From contig BSYO01000020.1 in assembly GCA_033239525.1 (NCBI GenBank), forward strand, positions 13,208,546-13,272,545: a stretch of 64,000 bases of DNA. Direction: 5' to 3'. The position numbers were made by a program, and so were the translations under genes. The DNA is from Nepenthes gracilis (lineage: Eukaryota > Streptophyta > Magnoliopsida > Caryophyllales > Nepenthaceae). Under the pieces are notes generated by a model, which searched no databases, was not told the origin of the DNA, and worked only from the letters and a program-made list of their open reading frames with translations. This document shows, piece by piece, positions 23,500-33,944 of the stretch. How positions within the stretch are numbered: position 1 is the stretch's first letter; each line of letters begins with the position of its first letter.

Positions 23500-23670
23500 C
23501 TACACACACACACAGCCTAGCCCAACACCTGGGCCACTAAAACCCACACACACACAGCCCAGCCCAACACCTGGCCCACTAAAACCCACACACACACAGC
23601 CCAGCCCAACACCTGGCCCACTGGGCCACTAAAACACACTCACACACAGCCCAGCCCAGAACACACACAA
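23500..23670 (+). repeat. CA-rich minisatellite
   Basis: About 42-base units built of ACACACACAGCCCAGCCC then AACACCTGGCCCACTAAAA. Three full or near-full units are seen here against two in unit B (about 41830-41945). Copy number therefore changed after the duplication. Confidence 0.75.
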
Positions 23671-24673
23671 CACATGGCCCAGCCCAGCACACACACATAG
23701 CCCACGGCCCAGCCCAACACACACACACACCACCCATGGCCCAATTCATCCCAGCCCATGGCCCATGCTGCCGTTCACCAACCCGGCATCACAACTTCAC
23801 ACACGCACAGCAGCACTCTGTCGCCACACACACAAGCACAGCTACAGACCCACACACAGCCACAATGCCAATAGAGACGAACACACACACATCTCCACAA
23901 TACCCACACTACACGCTTAACCGACATCCACAGCAGCATTGCTGCTTTTTCACTCTCCCCACACGCACAGCTAGAACATAACATGAAGCTCTGCTTCTCA
24001 CTCAACTTCAGCCAGTCACAAAAATAGAGTAAACAACTCTGATCTCTTTCATAAATTTCCCAAAGAGAGCACACAATCCAATTTATGCCTCAAAATGGTG
24101 GAATTAGAGGAAGAGAGAGAGACAGATTCGAATCAAACTTCAAACCCAAGAGCACACAGCCAACAATACCCACGAAGAAGGAAGGATTTATGAGGAATCA
24201 GTTTCAAATTGAGTAGAATGACAATAGAGGGTTCACTTGCCTGATTACTGCAAACCACAGCTAGGTTAGCACCGGTTTGGCTTCAGCTTCAATTTCGATT
24301 TTAGCTTCGTCTTCGTCTTCGGCTTCGACACAATGGCAATGGCAAACGGTGGTGACGATAATCACGACAACGGAAACTCTTCATCCGACATTGGTCGATG
24401 GTGGTAGTAGTGGTGGCAACGGTGATGAACAAATGCGACAATCGCACGACTAGGGTTTTCACGACAGCGGCTCCTTCTTCCCCCCTTCTTATTACCAATG
24501 TCCTCCTTAAATAATAAATGGGTCCGATTAGGGTTGTGCTGGGCCATTTCCATTTTACATTTGCTCGATCCACGTCCATGGTTTTGCCGCCTTCCTCTCA
24601 CTCCTTCCTTTCCCTCCTCCTCTTCTTCCCTTTTCCCTCTTTCCTTTCCTTCTTCGTTCTTCCTTTTTCCTAA

Positions 24674-24674
24674 C

Positions 24675-24738
<64 letters not shown>

Positions 24739-24791
24739 TAATATATTTATTATCTTTATTATTATTATTATTATATTTATTATCATTATCA

Positions 24792-24829
<38 letters not shown>

Positions 24830-24850
24830 CATTATTATTATTTATTAGTA
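24674..24850 (+). repeat. (ATT)n microsatellite
   Basis: About 60 bases of pure ATT repeats, then interrupted ATT-rich sequence up to the TRIM-like element. Counterparts are at 42966-43134 and, in a different LTR, 60949-61008. Confidence 0.9.
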
Positions 24851-25334
24851 TATTAGAGTTCCACATCGGATGAGGAGGTGAACGAAGTGTGCCTTTATAA
24901 GGGTATGGATACTTCTTCCTTGTGGACGCATTTTAGTGGCGGTGGAGGCCGTCTTCCAGGAAGAAAACTGTGCGGGCTGCATGTTGGCTTGGGACGCCGT
25001 GAAGTTTTCTCAACCCAAAGCGGATAATATCCACATACAGATGTGCCTAGGACGTTTTGGATGGAATAAGAGCCGGGATCTGGTCCGGTGTGCCAGCGAG
25101 AATGTTGGGTCCCCAAGGGAGGTGGACTATAGAGCCCCACATCGGATGGGGAGGTGAACGAAGCGTGCCTGTATAAGAGCGTGGATACCTCTTCCTTGTA
25201 GACGCGTTTTGAGGGCGTGGACTCCATCTGCCAGTAATAAAACCGTACGTGCCGCGTGTTGGCTTGGGATGCCGTAAAGTTCCCCCGGCCCAAAGCGGAT
25301 AATATCCACATGCGGATGCGCTTGGGGCGTTACA
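24851..25334 (+). mobile_element. TRIM (terminal-repeat retrotransposon in miniature), unit A
   Basis: Two direct repeats of about 207 bp (24851-25057 and 25128-25334). Each contains CCACATCGGATG-GGAGGTGAACGAAG, a TATA-like CTTTATAAGGG or its variant, and a CCCAAAGCGGATAATATCCA block. Between them are 70 bp with a degenerate Met-tRNA primer site (TGGATGGAATAAGAGCC at 25058-25074) and a purine-rich CCCCAAGGGAGGTGGA at 25110-25126. That is the complete TRIM layout with no coding capacity. The repeat resembles a widespread plant LTR family as I remember it. The frames reported on both strands here are not genes. Confidence 0.8.
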
Positions 25335-25339
25335 CAAAA

Positions 25340-25583
25340 TCTGAGCTGGTTCTTTAATATACTTAAGTTTTCATTATTTCTTAATGGCTCATATTCAATG
25401 ATGTGTTTTGGATCATATACATATTTCCATAGCATTGACACAAGGAACACATTATGCACATTATCTAAATTTGGTAGTAAAGCCAATCTGTAAACCACTT
25501 TACTAGTCTTCTCCAAAATGTCAAACGATCCAATAAATCTCGATTTTAATTTTTCTTTAATTCCAAACCTCAAGTTTCCTTTT
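25340..25583 (-). mobile_element. Host gypsy pol C-terminal fragment, unit A
   Basis: The minus strand encodes the integrase-to-chromodomain linker: LRFGIKEKLKSRFIG, then SKVVYRLALLPNL, NVHNVFLVSMLWKYV and DPKHIIEYEPL. All are typical of plant chromovirus polyproteins. The longer open frame to 25735 runs into LTR sequence upstream and is chimeric. Unit B has the same at 43624-43862. Confidence 0.85.
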
Positions 25584-25584
25584 C

Positions 25585-26737
25585 TGATGATCCCACAAAT
25601 TCTAACAAAAAAAGGGCAAGGTTTCGTCTGTAAAACAACCGACAGACCATACATAAGCCTATACAAACACTGTACAATATACAAATCTCCACAAATGATC
25701 ATAACACAGGATTCACAATACCACAATATATTCATGGCACCAATGTTGTATCTCTAGATACAATATTGGAACAAAGAGATGCAACTAGGTACCTGAATCA
25801 AACCATAACAACTTGTGAAAGTATATACATCCATCACATATATAGTAGAAACTAAACTATCTGTCTATCGTCAATATATAAGTGTATGTCCATAAAAAAT
25901 ACACAAAGTACTCCATATGGTATAAAATTTCAAAATCTGAGTCCACAAAATAATTCCTTCGTATCCACAGCCTAGCCAACAGCTTATATCTACACCACCT
26001 CATTAGGTATAAGTTCGTACTTATTTAGATGTAAGAAAAATAACAATGAGTAAGCCAAATGCTCAGTAATATACAATATAATCAACGACAATAAGCAATA
26101 TACTGAAAATAAATTAAGGAAATTAGGAGCATAATATAGATGCATGAACATGAAGTATGATGAAATGTAACTCCTAAACTCATTTCTCTTCATTGTTTTA
26201 TTTCTGATTCCATTAGGTTCTAAAACATGTAGAAATACCTTTATCTTTGCGGATCAGTGTTAATAGGCCTTATCAGTTAACAATGTGGCCGAGTGAGGAA
26301 AGGAATGTGTATATTTTCACAAATTTTAAGACACTACCCACGCAATTTAACATCCCGTGATGAGCGGTATACCTTTCACATAGTATACATGGCCATAAAG
26401 TTTTTGCCATCATATCCCCCGTGGCTGAGGGGCAATCATTGTGCTACCACAATAATATCCTAAGGTATGTTAGGAAATACTATACTTTAAAATATAAATC
26501 TTTAGTCTAATTTTATATTTACTTATTTTTAGAAAAAATTCATACTTATTCTTGACACTTTATTCTAACTCTGGGAGGACAGTTCATCAAAATTAGCATA
26601 TCATGGAATCTTCTTTTTATACTTTTTATGATTTACATAATTCTTATGAGTTTAAATCTCTACATGACTTAAATCACATGCAGAGTCAACATAAAGTATG
26701 AAAAAAAAATTAGAAATTCTTGTCACAATGAGCCAAA
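25585..26737 (-). mobile_element. Truncated nested LTR ii, unit A
   Basis: Starts CTGATGATCCC after host coding. It matches 43869-44995 in unit B, then stops abruptly at about 26738, where similarity switches to the unit-boundary segment. In B the LTR is complete (43869-45973). No coding sequence. Confidence 0.75.
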
Positions 26738-27373
26738 TATATGTTTACATTGTGGTTTGGTATTTTGGATTTATATCCTTTGAATAAAATAATGGAATTT
26801 CGGATACCAAACTAAGAATCAAATTTCAAGTTAATTTCAGACTACAAAATAGAGTAAATTAGGGTTTTAGGATCAGGAATGTCTAGCTGACACCATGACA
26901 TACTTGGTAAAAAACCTTCAGCATAGTTAAATTATTGCATGCAATTTTCTTACAATGAGCGCATGGAAGAGCGGAGTAATAGAAAAAAATATCACTTTTT
27001 TTTTTTTTACTTTTTCATTTTTTTAATTTTTTATTACTATCAAATTTACATTGTTTGAATTTTCTCAAATCAAATTGGTCTTAAAAAAATAAAAATGATA
27101 GGGCGTCCCTTACTGTAAAAAACGTAAATTACTTTTTTTTCTAAGTAAAATTTAAATTTTATCTTTCTAAATTTTATTCTTAATCAATTCTATTTTATAT
27201 AATGATTAACTTAATTTACTAGATTTCAAGTTGTATGTCAACAAACATTTGATACCCAAGAATTACAAAATTGTAAAAAAATAGATTTCAACTTTGGGTT
27301 ATCCTGTCTTTAACTAGCAATATCTTAACTATCTATATATGAATATATAATTGTAAATATATTTATATAGATA
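26738..27373 (+). repeat. Unit-boundary segment, 3-prime flank of copy B (left part)
   Basis: Matches 9893-10530 and 63355-64000 and contains one dispersed-repeat copy at 26930-27110. It is interrupted at 27374 by the Tat-like element and resumes at 33565. Confidence 0.85.
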
Positions 27374-28354
27374 TGTTGCGTTCTGGTTCCACGGGGTCCG
27401 AGAGATGCAGAGGTTGGCGAGGTCCGACGGATCCGTGGTTCCCAGGCAACACAAGTGTTTGGGGTATTGGACACGAGATAAAGATTGAGACCAGATTTTT
27501 TACGTGAAAAACCCCCTCTTGAATGAGGAGAAAAAACCACGAGGCTCAGGGCCTTGAAAGTGCTTCACTATTTTGGTTGAAGTCTTTACAAAGTACAGTT
27601 ATGAGGGTTAATCCCTTCCCTGCCTCTTATATCGTGTTTCTTCCTAGGAAAACTATGCTCGCTGGGAGTCTTTTTCTCTTCTTTATGGAGCTGATTTTGG
27701 GGAAGGAGTGTCCCTTGGAGCTAATCTGAGAGAGAGAGGCCGGTCCCTTTAGAAAAGGACTTTGCTGAGTATTTATAGGGGAAACCAGGCCGTTGGAGAG
27801 GAAACACGTGGCATCTATCGCGTGGTTGAGGGACTGGTCCACTGACTCCCTTTAATGCTGCTGATGTGTGCGGTAAGGCATGCGGCTAGCGCCGCTGGCA
27901 GGCCTACGCATGCAGGGTCTGAGTGACAGCCTTGATTTGACTAGGCGTGCCCTATTTAGACGACGACTGGCAGTGGTTGCAAGTTTGTTGGGAATTGACG
28001 AAGTTGCCTAGCTGGCATTCCTGACCTTGGATGAGTAGTCCCGTCCCTAAGTGGGGCACCTTGTGAGCCCATGGACTTGTAAGAGGCGGCCGTTCTTGGA
28101 GGATCTTCTGGGAAAGTCCGAGCGCCTTTTCCTGACCTCTCGGGCAATTCTGAGACTCGGCCGGACTTCCAAAGTTCCCGGCCCTTTTTGTATTTGGGCA
28201 CTCGGATTTTGCTGGCGTTGTTCCCGAGCTTCATCATAAGCGGACGGGACTTCTTGGGCTTCAGCTGTGGTCTTGGTGCTTGGGCCTTTGGGCCTCTATT
28301 GTGGGCTTTTCTTCTAGGCCGTGTTTTTATAGGCCCTTATATTTGGGCCCAACA
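27374..28354 (-). repeat. Left LTR (3-prime LTR) of the Tat-like element
   Basis: 981 bp, TGTTGCGTTC to GGGCCCAACA. Differs from the right LTR at about 22 of the first 290 positions by eye, mostly transitions. Short open frames in it occur in both LTRs and are not genes. Confidence 0.9.
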
Positions 28355-28372
28355 TAGCCCCCTATGCTAAAG
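28355..28372 (-). other. Polypurine tract of the Tat-like element
   Basis: The complement reads TTTAGCATAGGGGGCTA directly before the TGTTGGG start of the 3-prime LTR. It is the expected primer for plus-strand synthesis and fixes the element's orientation. Confidence 0.65.
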
Positions 28373-28689
28373 GGCCTAAAGTTCTCGGCCATTTGGCATG
28401 AAGTCGCTATCATGATGGAGGAATCGACCGTTCGAGTATGTGTGTCCTTGTGGCAAGTACTGCGTTGAGCTTGATGGGGGGTGCCCCCAGGACCTCTTCT
28501 GGGTCCGAGGCTCTCTTTTTTTTTTTTTTTTTTTTTTGCCGCCGCCGTTTTGCTTCTCTGGGGAGCATTAAATATGGTACCTGGCTGATGTGATGCGCTG
28601 GCAGACGCCTTGGGAAGGAAAGGCCATCATTTCCTCGAAACAAATGGCCGATCGATGCGTAGCAAGGGTAATGAGTGCACCTTTTTGTA

Positions 28690-28827
28690 TTCCAGGGTTT
28701 ATTTAAACGCCCTCTTGCCCTAATTTTTTGTCTTCGCGCCTGTCCATCCGTTTTCCCTTCTGATCGCTGAAACCTTTCGCTCTCTACTTCATTCGAGCTT
28801 CTTCTTCGTCTTTGTTTCTCTGCGTTC
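28690..28827 (+). promoter_or_regulatory. Putative promoter and leader of the antisense gene
   Basis: A TATA-like GTTTATTTAAACG at 28698-28709 lies about 120 bases before the ATG at 28828, followed by a pyrimidine-rich leader. It is internal to the element and opposite to LTR transcription. Promoter activity is inference. Confidence 0.4.
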
Positions 28828-30923
28828 ATGGCGCCCGGAGTGAGAGACATTGCTTCCACGGTGACGCTCGACAAGCTCACGAAGATTCGAGCTCAATATC
28901 GAATCCCTGAGTCTATGGCGATGATGATTCCGGAGCCGCACGATAGGGCACTGTACCCTCCAGATGGCTTCATGACCGTTTACAAAGTCCACCTCAAAGG
29001 CGGGCTACGGTTTTCCGTTGTGGAGGAGCTTTACGACATTATGAGGACGCTCGGGGTGCCTTTTGCCAGACTTCAGCCAAACGCAGTAAGGTATCTGGTG
29101 TCCCTGTGCGTTTTCATTCAGTGTCATGAGAAGCTCTTGAATGCTCTTACAGTCAAGGTGATGTTCCGTTTTACTCAAAACCTTGACTGGATTGTGATGA
29201 CTCCCCGCCCGAAATTTTCTATGCTGTGCGGAGGTAACCCGGACTCCACGAAGCGATGGAAGGATAAATTTTTCTTCCTGGGCGTCTACGAGCACTAGGC
29301 CATCCCTTCTAAGTGGAGGAAAGTGGCTAGCCAGTACAGCTCTGAACCTTCGAAGGAGGATAGGGAGAATGTGAAGGTGTACACGGACTTGGTGTGGCCA
29401 AATCTGTGGAGCTTTCACTTGAACAAGCGCAATATCTAGCTATCTTCCGAGAAGTTCAAGATTGCCAAGAGGGGACCGCGGGATGAGGCTCCCGGCCCAG
29501 CTCCTTCTATAAAGGCCAAGGAGAGACCGAGGATGGGAGCTGGGACACTGAGGATCAGTGGTCCTGTTGCTGAGCCCTCCTCTGATGATGATGATGTCTT
29601 TGACATCGATGATCTGAGCGACGAGGACGTGGCTGCTCCTCTGAATAAGAGGGCGGGGACTATTCCCATGCCTGAGTCCTCGGGGTCTGGAGGTCTCGCC
29701 TTTCATCAAGCCACCGCAACGGGCCGAGCCTTACGGGGCAGCTATTCAGGTGGCGGAGCTCTCGGACGCTGAGCCCCTCGATGATGATGACGATGATGTT
29801 CCTTTGATAAAGAGGCCGAGGATTGGAGTCCTTCTTTCGGGGTCCTCGGGATCCGAGGGTCTCGCCTTTACTTCCACTGCTAATCCTCCTGCTGCATTCA
29901 CGGAGGTGCCCGCCCAGACTGCAGAGTTTTTAAACATCCAGCCCCCCAGTGATGATCCGGTCTTTGGAGCTCTCGCTGATCTGCCTGGTGACGTCTCGGA
30001 CAAGATTAAGCACCCTTCCGAGGACATAGGAGGCGGGAGCGTCATGGTGGACTCTGAGAGGGGGATGACGGTTGGAGCGGTCCGTGAGGCTGTGGAAGTC
30101 GAGGACCCGAGTGTCGATGGGCTCATGCCCCTCGATCCTTCTGAGCGTCTTTCTGTGGTTGAAGCCGAGCGGCTGCCCGTGTTCCCCGGGAACTCTGATT
30201 TTGAGGCGAACTTTCTAGCGCCTTTTATAGCTGACGAGTCTGTGTCTGAGGGGGCGCCTGCGGGGTCCAGAAGCGGTCTTCAGGAGTCCGAGATCCTTGG
30301 GGAGTGCAGCACAGGGGATGATCCTCTCATTTCTAAGGTAACCCTCTGCTTCCTTCCCCGCCTTGTTCCCATTTGTTTGTTTTTTTTGATGAGCCTATCT
30401 GCTGCAGCTCCAGGGCCTGATCAGGGGCCTTGGTGGACTAGTGGGAGTGATCGCTCAATTCCGCCTGGAGATAGGGTCTTTGAGGACCGCTCATGAGGTC
30501 GCGCGGCGAGCGGAAGCGGAGTTGGCTGAAGCTGAGGAAAGGATTGCTTCTTTGGAGGACACTGTCAAGCTTCTGCGGCTTCGGCAGGGCCTCCTTCAGG
30601 ATCGGATCCTTCACCAAGAGGAGAGATTGAGGACGTCTGTGCAGGTTGCTGAGATGGCTCCAGTGTTGGAGGGCAAAATCTGGGACGGCATTCGTTTGTG
30701 CCGCCGGGTGGCTCGACTGGTCCGCCCATGTTTTCCTGTAGCCGTCCTCGATCCCAGGAACACCAGCACCTTGAGTGTAGAAGACTTATACGGCGTTGCT
30801 GATCGGCCTTTCACTGGGCCTCCTCGGGCAGGGCCTGATGGTGAACCTCTTACGCCCGAGGAGGCTGCTCTAGTGGATCAGGCGGGAACTTCAAGAGTCC
30901 AGGAGGCTGAAGGAGGGAGCTGA
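28828..30923 (+). pseudogene. Antisense ORF of the Tat-like element (putative gypsy type transposon family)
   Basis: Plus-strand gene, antisense to the element. Exon 1 is 28828-30337, a 70-bp GT-AG intron is 30338-30407, and exon 2 is 30408-30923. The splice is phase 0 and keeps the frame. Residues 1-155 resemble the plant family annotated as putative gypsy type transposon (PF04195): IPESMAMMIPEPHDRALYPP then GFMTVYKVHLKGGLRF. The middle is acidic and low-complexity, with two related blocks (DDDDVFDIDD...SSGSGGLAF and DDDDDDVPLIKR...SSGSEGLAF). Exon 2 starts a strong coiled coil (ARRAEAELAEAEERIASLED). It is broken by TAG at 29296-29298 and 29437-29439 and a frameshift near 29700. Its role in the family is unknown; it is not a polymerase. 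Confidence 0.75.
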
Positions 30924-31189
30924 GGGGCGCTCCCTTGATATGTTGTTTCTTTTCTTGTTTTGTTATACTTGTATATACATTCATTTTTTATGAATAAGAC
31001 TCAGTCCTTTTCGCATCACAGCTTCGGACGCTTCTTTTGTCTTACTTGCATGGGCGTGTCTTTTTCTCTCTTTCCTTGCGGCGCGCTGTCCGCCGCCCAA
31101 TCGCCTTAGTGTTGGGTACGTGACCTCTCTCAGGTGCTCGACCCTTCTTAGATTTGGGCATGCGGTCCTCTTGGGGACTTTCTAGCTTT
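30924..31189. other. 3-prime flank of the antisense gene
   Basis: Non-coding. About 60 bases after the stop it is AT-rich with ATTTTTTATGAATAAGAC at 30985-31002, where AATAAG may serve as a polyadenylation signal for the antisense transcript. Confidence 0.35.
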
Positions 31190-31475
31190 TAACCCTTTCG
31201 GCTTTATTTTTCTTGCCGAGCCTTTAGGACCGCTTGGTCACGGCCGAGTTTTTGAGTTCTGACCTCAAGGGCCCGGCCTCTAGGGCCGCTCGGTCACAGC
31301 CGAGTTTTTGTTGCCTGACCGCTGGGGTTGCTCGGGTTGGCACCCAAGTTTTGTTGCCTGACCACTGGGGTCCGACCGCTGGGGTCGCTCAGGTTGGCGC
31401 TCAAGTTTTGTCGCCTGACCACTGGGGTTCGACCGTTGGGGTCGCTCGGGTTGGCGCCCAAGTTTTGTTGGATGC
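31190..31475. repeat. 57-bp minisatellite inside the Tat-like element
   Basis: Units of about 57 bp with CTGACCACTGGGGTCCGACC then GCTGGGGTCGCTC-GGTTGGCG-CAAGTTTTGT. There are two full units (31351-31464) and shorter, more diverged ones before. It lies between the antisense gene and the gag remnant. Open frames of repeated Pro/Gly/Arg motifs here are translations of the repeat. Confidence 0.75.
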
Positions 31476-31804
31476 TGCGAGTTACTTCGCTGTTGATGAG
31501 GGAACATGAGAACGCTTCAGAATGGGTGTTATAAAAAGACATTTTCATTGATGTACATATTTTACATTGTCCTCCAGGGCCTTTTATGTCTTTTCCCCCT
31601 TTTTTTTTACAGTCCACGCGCTTGGGCCTTCATGCTCCTCCTCTGCCGTCTCCTTGGTCCTTGCAACGGCTGCGTTTGGGGTCGGCCTTGCCGGTATTGG
31701 CGCCCCCAGCGGGTGGTCAGGCGTGCTGTACGCCCATTATGGCCTTACCCTTTGAGCGGCGCGACCGGATACGCCTAGGCCGCGGCAAGAAACGGTCGAG
31801 ATAG
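31476..31804. other. Non-coding spacer of the Tat-like element
   Basis: No recognisable domain. This is where protease and polymerase coding would be expected after gag in an autonomous relative, and none is seen. Confidence 0.5.
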
Positions 31805-32550
31805 CCCTCATTGCAAACTGCTCGATTTTCGCCTGGAGCTTCCAACAGTCTTCGGTGTCATGGTCGCGGCTGCAGTGGTAGTGGCAGTACTCCCACTGGT
31901 CGCCTCCCTCAGGGGTTCTTCAATGGCTTGGGCCATCTCAGGAACTCCTTTTCCCTGATCTGCCTCAGGATGTTGGTGAGGGAGTCAGTGAAGGCCAGTG
32001 GAGCCGAGGGCCCGTCTCCCCAAAGGACCATCCGCTCGGGCTCTTCTTGCCCGGACGACCCTTGGGTCTTTCGCTGGGCGCTTGCCCTTCTTTTTCCTTC
32101 CCCTGTCCTCGGGGGTAGGGGGACTTCTCGTTCTCCCGGCTGACTCGTTTCGCCTATTTTGGGCCCAAACACAGTCTTCCAGAGCCTTTTGAGCCCTTTC
32201 TTCGTCGGGGCTTGGCTCATGGACTTCTTCCTGTTGAGGTAGTCTCTCAACTTGCAAGGAGTCCACGCTGAGCGTTGCCTCTGGGGCACTTCCGGACACG
32301 GGCTTTTGGAGCGTGGGCCCCTAGATTGTTCGCCTGCCTTCTCCTGGAGGTTGCGGACGGCTCTTGTGAGGCTGTCCACTTTCTACGCTAGCTTGCGCAC
32401 GCTAGTGCCGGGGCTGCTGCTCACTCTGCCACCAGACTGGAGGCATCTGTCGTAGCACTCCTCTTCCCGAGTGGACGTACTGCTTTGTCTGCAGATCATC
32501 TCTGGCGTTGCTCGTTGTAGGAGAGTGGGAAGTTATGAGTTTTTTGTTCT
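31805..32550 (-). pseudogene. Gag remnant of the Tat-like element
   Basis: The minus-strand frame 31909-32379 ends with LRQIREKEFLRWPKPLKNP. After a frameshift the next frame continues with a zinc-knuckle-like YCHYHCSRDHDTEDCWKLQ segment at about 31820-31880. Both are characteristic of plant Tat-type gag near its nucleocapsid end. The N-terminal gag is reduced and pol is absent, so this is a truncated, frameshifted remnant. Plus-strand frames here are shadows. Confidence 0.7.
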
Positions 32551-32553
32551 TCC

Positions 32554-32572
32554 TTCCCACAGACGGTGCCAA
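32554..32572 (-). other. Primer binding site of the Tat-like element
   Basis: On the minus strand TTGGCACCGTCTGTGGGAA directly follows the LTR end CAACA. The TGGCGCCG-like start is common in plant gypsy elements (Asp-tRNA-type primers, from memory). Confidence 0.6.
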
Positions 32573-33559
32573 TGTTGCATTCTGGTTCCACGGGGCCCAA
32601 GAGATGCAGAGGTTGGTGAGGTCCGACGGATCCGTGGTTCCCAGGCAACACAAGTGTTTGGGGTGTTGCACACGAGATAAAGATTGAGATCGGATTTTTT
32701 ACGTGGAAAATCCCCTCTTGAATGGAGAGAAAAAATCACGAGACTCAGGGTCTTGAAAGTGCTTCACTATTTTGGTTGAAGTATTTACAAAGTACAGTTG
32801 TGAGGATTAATTCCTTCCCTGCCTCTTATATCGTGTTTCTCCCTGGGAAAACTATGCTCGTTGGGAGTCTTTTTCTCTTCTTTATGGAGCTGATTTTGGG
32901 GAAGGAGTGTCCCGTGGAGCTAATCTGAGAGAGAGAGGCCGGTCCCTTTAGAAAGGGACTTTGCTGAGTATTTATAGGGAAAACCAAGGCCATTGGGGAG
33001 GAAACACGTGGCGCCCATCGCGCGGTTGAGGGACTGGTCCACTGACTCCCTTTAATGCCGACGTGTCGTGTGCGGCATGCGGCTAGCGCTACCGGGTAGG
33101 CCTACGCGATACGGTGGTCCGAGTGGATGCCGCCTTGATTTGACTAGGCGTGCCCTATTGAGACGGTGACTGCCAGTGGTTGCAGGTTTGTTGGGAATCG
33201 ACGAAGTTGCCTAGCCTGGGCATTCCGGCCTCGATGAGCTTGATCCTGTCCCTAATTGGGGCACCTTGTGAGCCCATGGACTTGTAAGAGGCGGCCGTTC
33301 CTGGAGGATCTTCTGGGAAAGTCCGGGAGTCTTTTCCTGACCTCTCGGGTAATTCTGAGACTCGGCCGGGCTTCCAAAGTTCCCGGCCCTTTATGTATTT
33401 GGGCACTCGAATTTTGCTGGCGTTGTTCCCGAGCTTCTTCATAAGTGGACGGGACTTCTTGGGCTTCAGCTGTGGTCTTGGTGCTTGGGCCTTTGGGCCT
33501 CTATTCTGGGCTTTTTTTCTGGGCCGTGTTTTTATGGGCCCTTATATTGGGGCCCAACA
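32573..33559 (-). repeat. Right LTR (5-prime LTR) of the Tat-like element
   Basis: 987 bp, TGTTGCATTC to GGCCCAACA, adjoining the AGATA duplication at 33560-33564. It carries the same short frames as the left LTR. Confidence 0.9.
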
Positions 33560-33564
33560 AGATA

Positions 33565-33944
33565 AATATATGAATACATAAAATTTTCTGTGACCGAATA
33601 AAGTTTATATGCTGTTACAAGATAATATTTATATTCTAAATATTATTTGAATAATTAATAGTTTTAGATTTTAATTATTATATATTTGTAATTTAAATGG
33701 AAATATTATAATGTTTGAAAGCACTTAACCGATATAATTGACCTGATTAACCGCTTGTTCTTATTCTTTGTCAGTTACATCAAGCAGTACATACATAATA
33801 CATGACAATAGGTAACTAACATGTAATAGAACTCCAACATATACTGGATTATTAACATATATGATTACCATGGGAAAACTATAGTAGCATCTTACATCAA
33901 ATGCTATTATTGACACAATCCTCCATTAATTTGAGTTTCAATCT
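33565..33944 (+). repeat. Unit-boundary segment, 3-prime flank of copy B (right part)
   Basis: Continues the unit after the insertion and matches 10526-10911. AT-rich, no gene. Confidence 0.8.

Larger units (their letters stand above)
21614..25334 (-). mobile_element. Nested solo LTR (3.7 kb) with embedded repeats, unit A
   Basis: Bounded by TGTGACGACCCG and GGGGCGTTACA, with CAAAA on both sides (21609-21613 and 25335-25339). It lies inside host pol coding: removing it and one CAAAA nearly restores the frame from the RLIFCV-like to the KEIKCFKQK-like part. The same insertion with the same CAAAA is in unit B at 40001-43618, so it predates the duplication. Its right end is itself a TRIM-like pair of repeats. 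Minus orientation is inferred from leader-like sequence at 24100-24480. Frames of His/Thr/Tyr-rich peptides inside are microsatellite translations. Confidence 0.75.
9893..26738 (+). repeat. Tandem duplication unit A (about 16.8 kb)
   Basis: Collinear with 26738-44995 after removing the 6.2-kb insertion in B and allowing a 4.7-kb loss in B; the length arithmetic agrees to within about 0.1 kb. By eye, exon 3 differs at 10 of 325 positions, and a 170-bp intergenic stretch at 19381 at 5 positions. The right edge, where similarity switches from the 44995 side to the 9893 side, is the duplication joint at about 26738-26745. Confidence 0.85.
27374..33559 (-). mobile_element. Non-autonomous Tat/Retand-like LTR retrotransposon
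   Basis: Complete 6186-bp insertion with TG...CA LTRs (27374-28354 and 32573-33559), flanked by AGATA at 27369-27373 and 33560-33564. The uninterrupted site is visible at 10518-10530 in unit A. Orientation is minus: the primer site is next to the right LTR and the polypurine tract next to the left. The minus-sense order is LTR, primer site, gag remnant, tandem repeats, antisense gene (plus strand), polypurine tract, LTR. No protease, RT, RNase H or integrase is seen, so it must move in trans. The additional antisense ORF between pol and the 3-prime LTR is a described trait of plant Tat-lineage gypsy elements. Confidence 0.88.

Noticed and set aside
24498..24737. Open frame ending in a long Tyr run (also 42814-43140 and 60763-61050)
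   Set aside because: Produced by (ATT)n microsatellites; no gene structure.
25127..25735. 202-residue open frame (also 43411-44019)
   Set aside because: Only the middle is gypsy pol. The N-terminal part is nested LTR ii and the C-terminal part is TRIM sequence, so it is a chimera of three elements and not a gene.
27523..27729. 68-residue open frame repeated at 32722-32928
   Set aside because: Occurs in both LTRs of the Tat-like element; repetition reflects LTR identity, not a conserved gene.
31234..31509. Open frames with repeated Val-Gly-Ala-Gln-Val motifs on both strands
   Set aside because: Frames through a 57-bp minisatellite in a retrotransposon.
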